Source: Bacillota bacterium | Lineage (GTDB): Bacteria > Bacillota > Sulfobacillia > JAJZYS01 > JAJYTV01 | DNA length: 9,692 nt | NCBI GenBank assembly: GCA_021806845.1 | Contig: JAKAPV010000100.1 | Location: 1 to 9,692 of the forward strand | Reading direction: 5' to 3' | Part shown: positions 1 through 5,413 of the stretch, piece by piece | How the letters are laid out: each line of letters opens with the position of its first letter | How positions within the stretch are numbered: position 1 is the stretch's first letter | Program-made: the position numbers and the translations under genes | Notes under the pieces: generated by a model | The model's database searches: none | Told to the model about the DNA's origin: nothing | What the model saw: only the letters and a program-made list of their open reading frames with translations

Positions 1-110
1 TCGCCACGTGGGCACCTGAGCAGGACATCGCGCTCAGCGGTCTGCGCACGCGCACCGCGACGCTGGAGGACGTGTTCCTCGAACTCACAGGAAGGAGCCT
101 GCGAGACTGA
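1..110 (+). CDS. ABC transporter ATP-binding protein, C-terminal end (partial)
   Basis: Only the last 35 residues are present; the rest lies beyond the left edge. The reading frame ends in a TGA at 108-110 and contains TLEDVFLELTGRSLRD, the typical C-terminal ending of DrrA/CcmA-type ABC ATPases (the consensus is roughly TLEDVFLxLTG). The nucleotide-binding motifs (Walker A, signature, Walker B) are not visible. The stop codon overlaps the ATG of the following ABC-2 permease by one base (TGATG), so the two are almost certainly translationally coupled. Together they should form one exporter, with this subunit as the cytoplasmic ATPase. The substrate cannot be read from this fragment. Confidence 0.85.
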   Translation, partial: ATWAPEQDIALSGLRTRTATLEDVFLELTGRSLRD

Positions 111-1180
111 TGAAGCAGCTCTTCAAGGTCACGGGGGCGCTCCTCCGCACCTTCGTGCGCAACCGCCAGGCGCTCTTCTGGACCTTCTTCTTTCCGGTGC
201 TCTTGATGGTAGTCTTCAGCTTCCTCGGCAACTCCAACTTCAAGCTGACCCTCCTGATCACAGGGGGACATTCTGCGGCGGAGCAGCGCGTCGTGAAGGC
301 CTTCGAGAAGATTCCCTATTTCACGGTCGACCGCAAGGACAAGGGCGCGGCATTGCACCTCGTGCAGATCGGGCAGGCGGACGCCGCGCTGGTGCTGCCG
401 GCGAACGCCGCCGCACCGCCCTGGAAAGCGCAGCTCATCTACAACAGTTCCAACGCGCAGACCGCCCAGCAGACGGTTTCCGCAGTCGAGTCCGCCGCGG
501 CGCAGATCAACCTCGCGCTCACCGGCCAACCGCCCGTTCTGCTCGTCACGCCGCAGGCGGCGTCCGGCAGCCGCAAGTCAAGCTTCCTCGACTTCCTCGT
601 GCCGGGAATCCTCGCGCTGATGGCCATGCAGAACAGCCTGTTCGGCGTGGCGGGGGGCCTGACGCGGTGGAAGGAGAAAGGCGTGCTGCGCCGCTTCCTG
701 GCGACGCCGCTGCGGCCGATCCAGTTCCTCGGCAGCGTTGTGCTCTACCAGATGGCGTCGGGACTGCTCACATCCGGCATCATCGTCGCCATCGCGACGC
801 TCGTGCTGCACGCGAACGTCCTCCTGCCGATCATCCCCCTGCTGGTGCTGATGGTCATCGGCATGGCGGCGTTCCTCAGCCTCGGGTTCGTCGTGGCTGG
901 CGTCTCGAGGACCGAGGAGGCGACGCTGCCGATCATCCAGCTCATCAGCTTCCCGATGATGTTCCTGAGCGGCGTCTTCTTCCCCGTCTCGTCGCTGCCG
1001 CAGTTCCTGCGGGTGATCGTGCACTACCTGCCGCTGACCTACATGATCGACGGCCTGCGCGGCATGATGTCCGGCCAATACCAGCCGTGGTCCGCTCCGG
1101 TCAGCGGCGACATCATCGCTCTGCTCGTCTGGTTCCTGCTGCTCGCCGTCATCTCCACGCGCACCTGGCGCTGGGAGTAG
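110..1180 (+). CDS. ABC-2 type transporter permease
   Basis: A 356-residue membrane subunit of an ABC exporter, partner of the ATPase that overlaps it upstream. The first membrane segment lies at about residues 22-40. A large outward-facing loop follows (about 41-157), then roughly five membrane segments between 160 and 350. Family hallmarks are FLVPGILAL at 162-170, the cytoplasmic stretch RWKEKGVLRRFLATPL at 186-201, and the ABC-2 signature FLSGVFFPVSSLPQFL at 285-300 followed by LPLTYMIDGLRG. The start ATG at 110 shares a base with the upstream stop and follows a purine-rich AGGAAGGAG at 89-97. Family members export drugs, lipids or polysaccharides, or act in sodium or bacteriocin export. 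Nothing here fixes the substrate, so no gene symbol is given. The family call is firm. Confidence 0.9.
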   Translation: MKQLFKVTGALLRTFVRNRQALFWTFFFPVLLMVVFSFLGNSNFKLTLLITGGHSAAEQRVVKAFEKIPYFTVDRKDKGAALHLVQIGQADAALVLPANAAAPPWKAQLIYNSSNAQTAQQTVSAVESAAAQINLALTGQPPVLLVTPQAASGSRKSSFLDFLVPGILALMAMQNSLFGVAGGLTRWKEKGVLRRFLATPLRPIQFLGSVVLYQMASGLLTSGIIVAIATLVLHANVLLPIIPLLVLMVIGMAAFLSLGFVVAGVSRTEEATLPIIQLISFPMMFLSGVFFPVSSLPQFLRVIVHYLPLTYMIDGLRGMMSGQYQPWSAPVSGDIIALLVWFLLLAVISTRTWRWE

Positions 1181-1226
1181 CGGCGCAAACCGAGCGACCC
1201 TGCACAACTGCACCCGGCGTCGCCTA

Positions 1227-1253
1227 TCCTGCCTTGGATATGAGGCAGGAGGG
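1227..1253 (+). promoter_or_regulatory. Inverted repeat overlapping the ribosome binding site of the sulfate exporter gene
   Basis: A perfect 8-base inverted repeat, TCCTGCCT (1227-1234) and AGGCAGGA (1243-1250), is separated by 8 bases. The right arm includes the first bases of the ribosome binding site AGGAGGG (1247-1253), which sits 8 bases before the TTG start at 1262. As RNA, the arms could hide the binding site; as DNA, the 24-base palindrome could be an operator. A weak promoter can be proposed (TGCACA at 1201-1206, 18-base spacer, TATCCT at 1225-1230). Initiation there would fall inside the repeat and favour the operator reading. The repeat and binding site are seen directly; the regulatory role is inferred. 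Confidence 0.45.
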
Positions 1254-1261
1254 CGGCGCTG

Positions 1262-2281
1262 TTGGCTACACCACAGGATCCCGCCGGTTCGGGAGAACTC
1301 CTTGCGCCAAAGCTTCGGCGCGCTGCCGGGTATATGCCCGGTCTCCTCGCGATCAGTGCCGCCGCCGGGGCGGCACTTTGGCTGCATGGCGGCTTCCTCG
1401 CGCGCCTGTCGGTCGCCGTGCCGGCGCTCGCGGCGGGCGCTGGGCTCGCCAGCCTGCCGGGTGCGGAGGCACTTCGGCCGGGGGGAGAGCACACGTACGG
1501 CTTCTGGCTGCGCCTGGGCGCCGTCCTGCTCGGCGCCGGGGTCGATGCGGGCGCCATCGCCGCAGTGGGCTGGAAGGGCCTCGGGCTGGTCGCGCTGAAG
1601 ATCGTCCTTGCCTATTTGGGTGCGCGCTTCATTTTGCGCCGCTTCCTGCCGACAGGAGCGGCGAGGCTGATCGGCATCGGCAACTCCGTCTGCGGGGTCA
1701 GCGCGATCCTCGTCGCCAAGGACCGGCTCGGGGCGAGCGATGCGGAAACAGCGACGGCCACCAGCGCGGTGCTGGCCGTCGGTGTGCTGGCGGTGCTGGC
1801 TGCGCCGCTCGTGGCAGTCAGTCTGCATCCGGTCCCGTACATCGCTGGCGCGATCTGCGGCCTCGGCGTCGACAACACTGCGGAAGCGATTGCGGCGGGT
1901 TCGGCATTCGGCCCCGTCGGCCTGCAGATGGCGAGCATGTTCAAACTGACGCGCAATGGACTCCTGGGATTCGTGGTCGCGCTCTCAGGCAAGCGCCCGG
2001 GAAAGGGTCTGGCCGCCGCCGTCCTGCGTGACTTTCCGCCCTTCATCCTCGGCTACTTCGCGCTGGCCGGACTGCGCCTGGCGGGAGTCCTCGACCCGTG
2101 GCTCGCCTCGCTCGCTGGACAGGCGAGCCAAGCGGCGTTCGCGCTCGCCTTCGCCGGAGTCGGCATGTCTTTGCGGCGGGAACTCACGTCAGGCCAGGTC
2201 CGCGACGTCATGCGCGGCGGCCTGTATCTTCTCGGAACGATCGCGGCGACGGCGGCCCTCGTGCTGCTGATCGGCAGTTGA
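1262..2281 (+). CDS. YeiH/YadS-family putative sulfate exporter
   Basis: A 339-residue multi-pass inner-membrane protein of the YeiH/YadS 'putative sulfate exporter' family, usually about 330-350 residues long. About ten hydrophobic segments run from residue 25 to the end. Characteristic stretches are IGIGNSVCGVSAIL at 137-150, the FKLTRN segment at 227-232 and GMSLRREL at 301-308. The start is TTG at 1262, chosen because a near-perfect AGGAGGG lies 8 bases upstream. An in-frame ATG 24 codons later lacks such a site and would cut away the N-terminus. Some proteobacterial homologues lie beside and are controlled by LysR-type regulators; none is seen here. The family name is established, but transport of sulfate or another anion is poorly proven. 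The gene ends three bases from the convergent reductase gene. Confidence 0.85.
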   Translation: MATPQDPAGSGELLAPKLRRAAGYMPGLLAISAAAGAALWLHGGFLARLSVAVPALAAGAGLASLPGAEALRPGGEHTYGFWLRLGAVLLGAGVDAGAIAAVGWKGLGLVALKIVLAYLGARFILRRFLPTGAARLIGIGNSVCGVSAILVAKDRLGASDAETATATSAVLAVGVLAVLAAPLVAVSLHPVPYIAGAICGLGVDNTAEAIAAGSAFGPVGLQMASMFKLTRNGLLGFVVALSGKRPGKGLAAAVLRDFPPFILGYFALAGLRLAGVLDPWLASLAGQASQAAFALAFAGVGMSLRRELTSGQVRDVMRGGLYLLGTIAATAALVLLIGS

Positions 2282-2284
2282 GGG

Positions 2285-3481
2285 CTATTCGCCGCGGGAG
2301 AGGCGCCGCAGGCTCACGTCCTCGCTCTGCAGGGCGCGCGGGTCGATCACCGCCGCCTGGTCGACGAGGCGGCGCAGCGGCAGCGCATCGCGCGGCCGCC
2401 CAGCCGTGAAGGCGGCCGCGATGGCTCCTTCGCGCAGGAAGAAGGCGATGAAGTTCTGCGTCGCGGGATCCCCGCGGACCACGATGTCGTCCGACGGATC
2501 CCCGTGGCCGAAATACTGGAACGTTACGTCGTACTGGTCGCTCCACAAGAAGGGGGACGCGTCGTAGGGGGCCGTGTCCCCCAGCATCGCCCGCGCGGCG
2601 TATTCGCCGGTCGCCCGCGCGATGTCCCAGTGCTCGATGCGGACCGCCATCCCCCGATAGGGGAAGCGCGCGACGTCACCCGCCGCATAGATCCCCTCGG
2701 CGGCCGTACGCAAGTGCTTGTCAACCAAGACTCCTTGTCCGTTCCCGCCCAGGAGGCCGTCATTCGGCAGCGCCCCAACCCCGATGACGGCAGCGTCGCA
2801 GGGGAAGCGGCTTCCGTTCGCCAGTAGGACGGAACGGACATGCCCGTCGCCTTCAAAGGCGACGACCTGAGCCTGCACGACAAGGTGCACGCCATGGCGT
2901 TCGTGCAGTGCCGCGATGGCCCGCGCGGCCTGCGGCGGCAACACCCGCCGAAGCGGCGCCTGCATCGCCTCCAGCACCAGCGTCTCCTTGCCGGACTGGC
3001 GCGCGGCCGCGGCCACCTCAAGGCCGATGAAGCCGCCCCCGACCACGGCGATCCGTTCCGCTTCCCCGAGGGCAGCGCGCAGGGCCCGGGCGTCTTGCAA
3101 GGTGCGCAGGTAGTGGATGCCGGAGAGATCCCCGCCAGGGACGTCCAGCCTGCGCAGGCGAGACCCGGTCGCCAGCAAGGCTCTTTCGAAGCGGATGCGC
3201 TCGCCGCCGGCAAGCCATACGGCACCCCTCTCAAGCACCTGCGCCGGCGCCCCGAGGTGCAGATGGATCCTCAGTTCCGCGTAGTCCTCGCGGCGCGCAA
3301 GAAGGATGTCGTCTTCGCTCTGCTGGCCGAGAAGATACCCCTTTGAGAGTGGCGGCCGGTCGTACGGCAGCTCCTGCTCCGCGCTGATCAGGTGCAGGTC
3401 CCCGTCGTAGCCCCCTGCCCGCAGCGCTTTTGCGGCGGCGACGCCGGCGACCGATGCGCCGATGATCGCTACGCTGCGCAT
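2285..3481 (-). CDS. FAD/NAD(P)H-dependent ferredoxin reductase, BphA4/rubredoxin reductase type
   Basis: A 398-residue flavoprotein expected to pass electrons from NADH or NADPH through FAD to a ferredoxin in the cytoplasm. The N-terminal FAD-binding fold starts with IIGASVAGVAAA (6-17), where the usual third Gly is kept. PYDRPPLSKGYL (39-50) and ATGS (104-107) follow. The NAD(P)-binding fold has VVGGGFIGLE (146-155), and the second FAD motif is GIYAAGDVAR (263-272). EHW at 283-285 and PFLWSDQYD (310-318) are typical of the BphA4 / rubredoxin reductase group, and a reductase C-terminal domain completes the normal length. The ATG directly abuts the stop of the Rieske gene upstream, so coupled translation is likely and the Rieske protein is the obvious partner. 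The physiological electron acceptor is unknown. Confidence 0.9.
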   Translation of the reverse strand: MRSVAIIGASVAGVAAAKALRAGGYDGDLHLISAEQELPYDRPPLSKGYLLGQQSEDDILLARREDYAELRIHLHLGAPAQVLERGAVWLAGGERIRFERALLATGSRLRRLDVPGGDLSGIHYLRTLQDARALRAALGEAERIAVVGGGFIGLEVAAAARQSGKETLVLEAMQAPLRRVLPPQAARAIAALHERHGVHLVVQAQVVAFEGDGHVRSVLLANGSRFPCDAAVIGVGALPNDGLLGGNGQGVLVDKHLRTAAEGIYAAGDVARFPYRGMAVRIEHWDIARATGEYAARAMLGDTAPYDASPFLWSDQYDVTFQYFGHGDPSDDIVVRGDPATQNFIAFFLREGAIAAAFTAGRPRDALPLRRLVDQAAVIDPRALQSEDVSLRRLSRGE

Positions 3482-3799
3482 CTAGCGGCGCCTCGGGCCG
3501 ACAAAGATCCTGCCGCCCTCAACGCGCACGTCGTAGACCGGCTCCGGCTTTGTGGCTGGCCCCTCGATCACGTCCCCCGTCTCTAGAGAGAAACGTGCGA
3601 AGTGCATCGGGCAGACGACGCAGCCGTCCTCGATCTCCCCGTCCGCCAAGTCCTCCTGCTCGTGCGTGCAGGTGGCGCCGATCGCATGGATCTCCCCGTC
3701 GAGGTTCGCAATCAGGACAAGCTCCCCGCCCGCGTGCACGCTTTGCAGCGCGCCAGGTGGGAGCGCCTGCGCAGACAGCACGTCCGTGTATCCTTCCAT
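3482..3799 (-). CDS. Small Rieske [2Fe-2S] ferredoxin (BphA3/NirD-like)
   Basis: A 105-residue soluble Rieske protein. The two cluster-binding boxes are complete: C44-T-H46 and C63-P-M-H66, separated by 16 residues, which should bind a [2Fe-2S] cluster through two Cys and two His. Length and lack of a signal peptide or membrane anchor match the ferredoxins of three-component dioxygenases (BphA3 type), with NirD-like small subunits as a related alternative. The gene is five bases after ribA, with AGGG close before its ATG, and directly abuts the reductase gene. It therefore forms an electron-transfer pair with that FAD enzyme. No oxygenase alpha or beta subunit, nor any other electron acceptor, is present in the window, so the final use of the electrons is open. 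Confidence 0.9.
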   Translation of the reverse strand: MEGYTDVLSAQALPPGALQSVHAGGELVLIANLDGEIHAIGATCTHEQEDLADGEIEDGCVVCPMHFARFSLETGDVIEGPATKPEPVYDVRVEGGRIFVGPRRR

Positions 3800-3804
3800 G
3801 ATCC

Positions 3805-4452
3805 CTACTGTGCCCCAGCGTCGGCGGCGTGGCCGCGCAGGTGCAGGCGGTGCCCGAACCGCTGCCGCTTCACTGCGAGGTAGCGCCAGTTGTATCGGCC
3901 GGGCGGGATCTCCAGGGGCCGCTCCTCCGTGACATCTATCCCGGCCGCCCGCAGCGCCACGGCTTTCGCGGGGTTGTTGGTGAGCAGGGCTATCTTGCGC
4001 ACTCCGAGGTCGCGCAGCATGTCCGCCGCGATCCGGTAGTCGCGATTGTCGGCGGGAAAGCCAAGCATCACATTGGCGTCATACGTATCGGCTCCGCGCT
4101 CCTGCAGGACGTAGGCCTCGACCTTGGCCGCGAGGCCGATGCCGCGGCCTTCCTGACGGAGATAGAGAAGGACGCCGGCCGGAGCCGCGGCGATCTCCTG
4201 CAGCGCGCGCTCGAGCTGCGGGCCGCAGTCACAGCGAAGCGAGCCGAGGGCGTCACCGGTGAGGCACTCCGAGTGCACACGGACGAGAACCGGCTTGTCC
4301 GTATGGACATCGCCGTGCACCAGCGCGAGGTGGGCATCTCCCCCGTCGGGTTTCGGGTAGGCGTATGCGGTGAAGTCGCCGTGCCGCGTCGGCAGGAACG
4401 CACCTCCGGTGCGGGGAGGCGGCTGGCTGTCCGCTCGTTCGGTTCGAAGCAT
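3805..4452 (-). CDS. ribA: GTP cyclohydrolase II (riboflavin biosynthesis)
   Basis: A stand-alone GTP cyclohydrolase II of 215 residues, close to the roughly 200 of the family. It opens the guanine ring of GTP to give 2,5-diamino-6-ribosylamino-4-pyrimidinone phosphate, formate and pyrophosphate, the first step towards riboflavin. Visible motifs are the zinc-binding C63-x10-C74-x-C76 in HSECLTGDALGSLRCDCG, LRQEGRGIGL (98-107), AYVLQ (113-117, whose Tyr matches the catalytic Tyr of E. coli RibA), LGFPADNRDY (130-139) and LTNNPAK (157-163). There is no RibB domain, unlike the RibBA fusion common in Bacillota. The ATG at 4452 is preferred because AGGAG lies 8 bases upstream (4461-4465). A GTG 14 codons further up would precede the proposed transcription start. 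It is the first gene of the operon with the Rieske protein and reductase. Confidence 0.92.
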   Translation of the reverse strand: MLRTERADSQPPPRTGGAFLPTRHGDFTAYAYPKPDGGDAHLALVHGDVHTDKPVLVRVHSECLTGDALGSLRCDCGPQLERALQEIAAAPAGVLLYLRQEGRGIGLAAKVEAYVLQERGADTYDANVMLGFPADNRDYRIAADMLRDLGVRKIALLTNNPAKAVALRAAGIDVTEERPLEIPPGRYNWRYLAVKRQRFGHRLHLRGHAADAGAQ

Positions 4453-4479
4453 GGCACCATCTCCTCGTCGGCGACACAT

Positions 4480-4529
4480 TGCACACTGGTGCACTCAACA
4501 TAGCAGTTTATCAAAACTGCACAAAGTGC
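4480..4529 (-). promoter_or_regulatory. ribA promoter with palindromic operator candidates
   Basis: Read on the minus strand, an extended -10 element TGCTATGTT (TATGTT at 4502-4497) follows a weak -35 TTGTGC (4524-4519) with a 16-base spacer. A perfect 7-base inverted repeat, GCAGTTT-ATCA-AAACTGC (4503-4520), occupies the spacer and the edge of the -35, the classic position for a repressor site. Two more small repeats flank it: GCAC-AAA-GTGC (4519-4529) and TGCAC-ACTG-GTGCA (4480-4493), the latter at the expected start of transcription. The repeats are seen directly. The promoter match is moderate, and any regulator is unknown. No FMN riboswitch core is present. Confidence 0.45.
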
Positions 4530-4584
4530 CGTTTTTTGAAGCCTGAAAGCAGTCTCATTGGCCCCGCAAGCGGCCCCCTGGGCC

Positions 4585-4613
4585 GTGGCAGGCCGACGCT
4601 CATACGTTATATG
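4585..4613 (+). promoter_or_regulatory. Possible promoter for the YiiX-like hydrolase gene
   Basis: GTGGCA (4585-4590) and TATATG (4608-4613) are separated by 17 bases. Each matches the sigma-70/SigA consensus at four of six positions. Transcription would begin near 4620 and leave a leader of about 40 bases before the ATG at 4659, which is consistent with the later start chosen for that gene. The match is weak. Confidence 0.3.
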
Positions 4614-4658
4614 GCGGATCGCATGCTCCCGTCAGCACATCGGCTGGAGGTGCCGCTC

Positions 4659-5213
4659 ATGTACAATCCTGCGACACTGCTGCCAGGGGACGTACTGCTC
4701 ATGACGTCCAGGACTGGCGAAAACATCAAGGCGGGTCTGCTGGACAAACTGATCTCCTTTTCGGAAGGCAGCCCGCTCGTCCACGCCGCAATCGTCGGAG
4801 AGGGCCATATCGTCAACCCGGTCTGGCGTGTCGAGCGAGCGCCACTCTCGATCTACGCTCCAAACGGTTGGGCGTTTCGCGTGAGTGCCACCGATGCACA
4901 GCGGTCGACCGCGGTGCGATGGGCGGAAGCCCACATCGGCAACACCTACGGCACCGCGGAAATCCTGGCCGACGCCGCGCGCTTCAACCTGCACTTCGTG
5001 CTGCCGTCGTGGTACCGCTGGCGACCGCAGCACTGGACGTGCAGCGGCTTCGTCGCGCAGGCGTACCTTGCGGCGGGGGTGGAACTCACCAAGGCGCCGG
5101 TGCCGGCACCGGTCGATCTCGGCTACTCGCCTCTGCTCATCGGGCGCAGACCTTGGGATCCGCTGGAAGGCTGGAAACCGATCGCGCGACGACACCGCAC
5201 TTCGTCGAGATGA
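4659..5213 (+). CDS. Permuted papain-fold (YiiX/NlpC-P60-like) cysteine hydrolase
   Basis: A 184-residue protein with the layout of the circularly permuted NlpC/P60 (YiiX / LRAT-like) superfamily, where the catalytic His precedes the Cys. LLPGDVLLM (7-15) is the usual opening strand. His42 in SPLVHAAIVGEG is the probable catalytic His, and Cys128 in HWTCSGFVAQAYLAAG the probable nucleophile. Known relatives cleave amide or thioester bonds in cell-wall peptides, lipids or modified proteins; the substrate here cannot be told. No signal peptide or membrane segment is seen, so it is probably cytoplasmic. The ATG at 4659 was chosen because GGAGG lies 8 bases upstream (4646-4650). Longer in-frame versions, open back to 4479, lack such a site, and the longest would overlap ribA's promoter. 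The gene stands alone, divergent from ribA. Confidence 0.75.
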   Translation: MYNPATLLPGDVLLMTSRTGENIKAGLLDKLISFSEGSPLVHAAIVGEGHIVNPVWRVERAPLSIYAPNGWAFRVSATDAQRSTAVRWAEAHIGNTYGTAEILADAARFNLHFVLPSWYRWRPQHWTCSGFVAQAYLAAGVELTKAPVPAPVDLGYSPLLIGRRPWDPLEGWKPIARRHRTSSR

Positions 5214-5220
5214 ATTTGCA

Positions 5221-5248
5221 TCGGGAGCCGCCTGTGGGCGGCTCCCGA
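5221..5248 (+). terminator. Hairpin terminator after the YiiX-like hydrolase gene
   Basis: A perfect 12-base stem, TCGGGAGCCGCC with GGCGGCTCCCGA, and a four-base TGTG loop starts seven bases after the TGA. The following bases (ACGTTTCTGG) hold only a short T run, so it is a weak intrinsic terminator by sequence, though very well placed and very stable. The next gene runs in the same direction, so it would insulate asnB. Confidence 0.6.
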
Positions 5249-5413
5249 ACGTTTCTGGAGAGGGACGAGTCACCACATTTTAGTGCTCTCCGCAGGCGCG
5301 CAACGCGGCTGGGACGCGTGCACCGGTCATCGAAGGACCAGCTTTACTCAGACGTTTTTAACAGATTCTTGGCTACACTTCACCAGGGAACATAGGGGGA
5401 GGCAACCACAAGC
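5249..5413. other. Leader region upstream of asnB
   Basis: About 165 bases without a gene between the terminator hairpin and asnB. The part nearest asnB (5340-5385) is noticeably richer in A and T than its surroundings and holds a possible -10 element TACACT (5374-5379), but no convincing -35. A spaced repeat GGAGAG (5257-5262) and CTCTCC (5285-5290) may form a loose hairpin. No T-box core sequence is present, so tRNA-Asn-dependent control is not supported. Confidence 0.3.

Noticed and set aside
578..1828. Long open frame on the minus strand (416 codons) across the permease and sulfate exporter genes
   Set aside because: Its translation is rich in Arg, Gln, Asp and His without any recognisable motif and lies antisense to two convincing membrane proteins. 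It is a typical by-product of GC-rich coding DNA.
667..2031. Long open frame on the plus strand (454 codons) in another frame across the same two genes
   Set aside because: The translation is a low-complexity Arg/Pro/Ala mixture spanning the end of one real gene and the start of another; no domain or ribosome binding site.
4453..4494. Upstream GTG start for ribA giving 14 extra residues
   Set aside because: The ATG at 4452 has AGGAG at the ideal distance, and the proposed promoter would start transcription downstream of the GTG. The extra residues are not part of the family.
4453..4560. FMN riboswitch upstream of ribA
   Set aside because: The leader from the proposed start to the ATG is only about 40 bases and no conserved riboswitch core is seen. 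The repeats fit operator sites better.
5249..5413. T-box leader controlling asnB
   Set aside because: The conserved T-box sequence and antiterminator elements are absent, and the only strong hairpin belongs to the end of the preceding gene.
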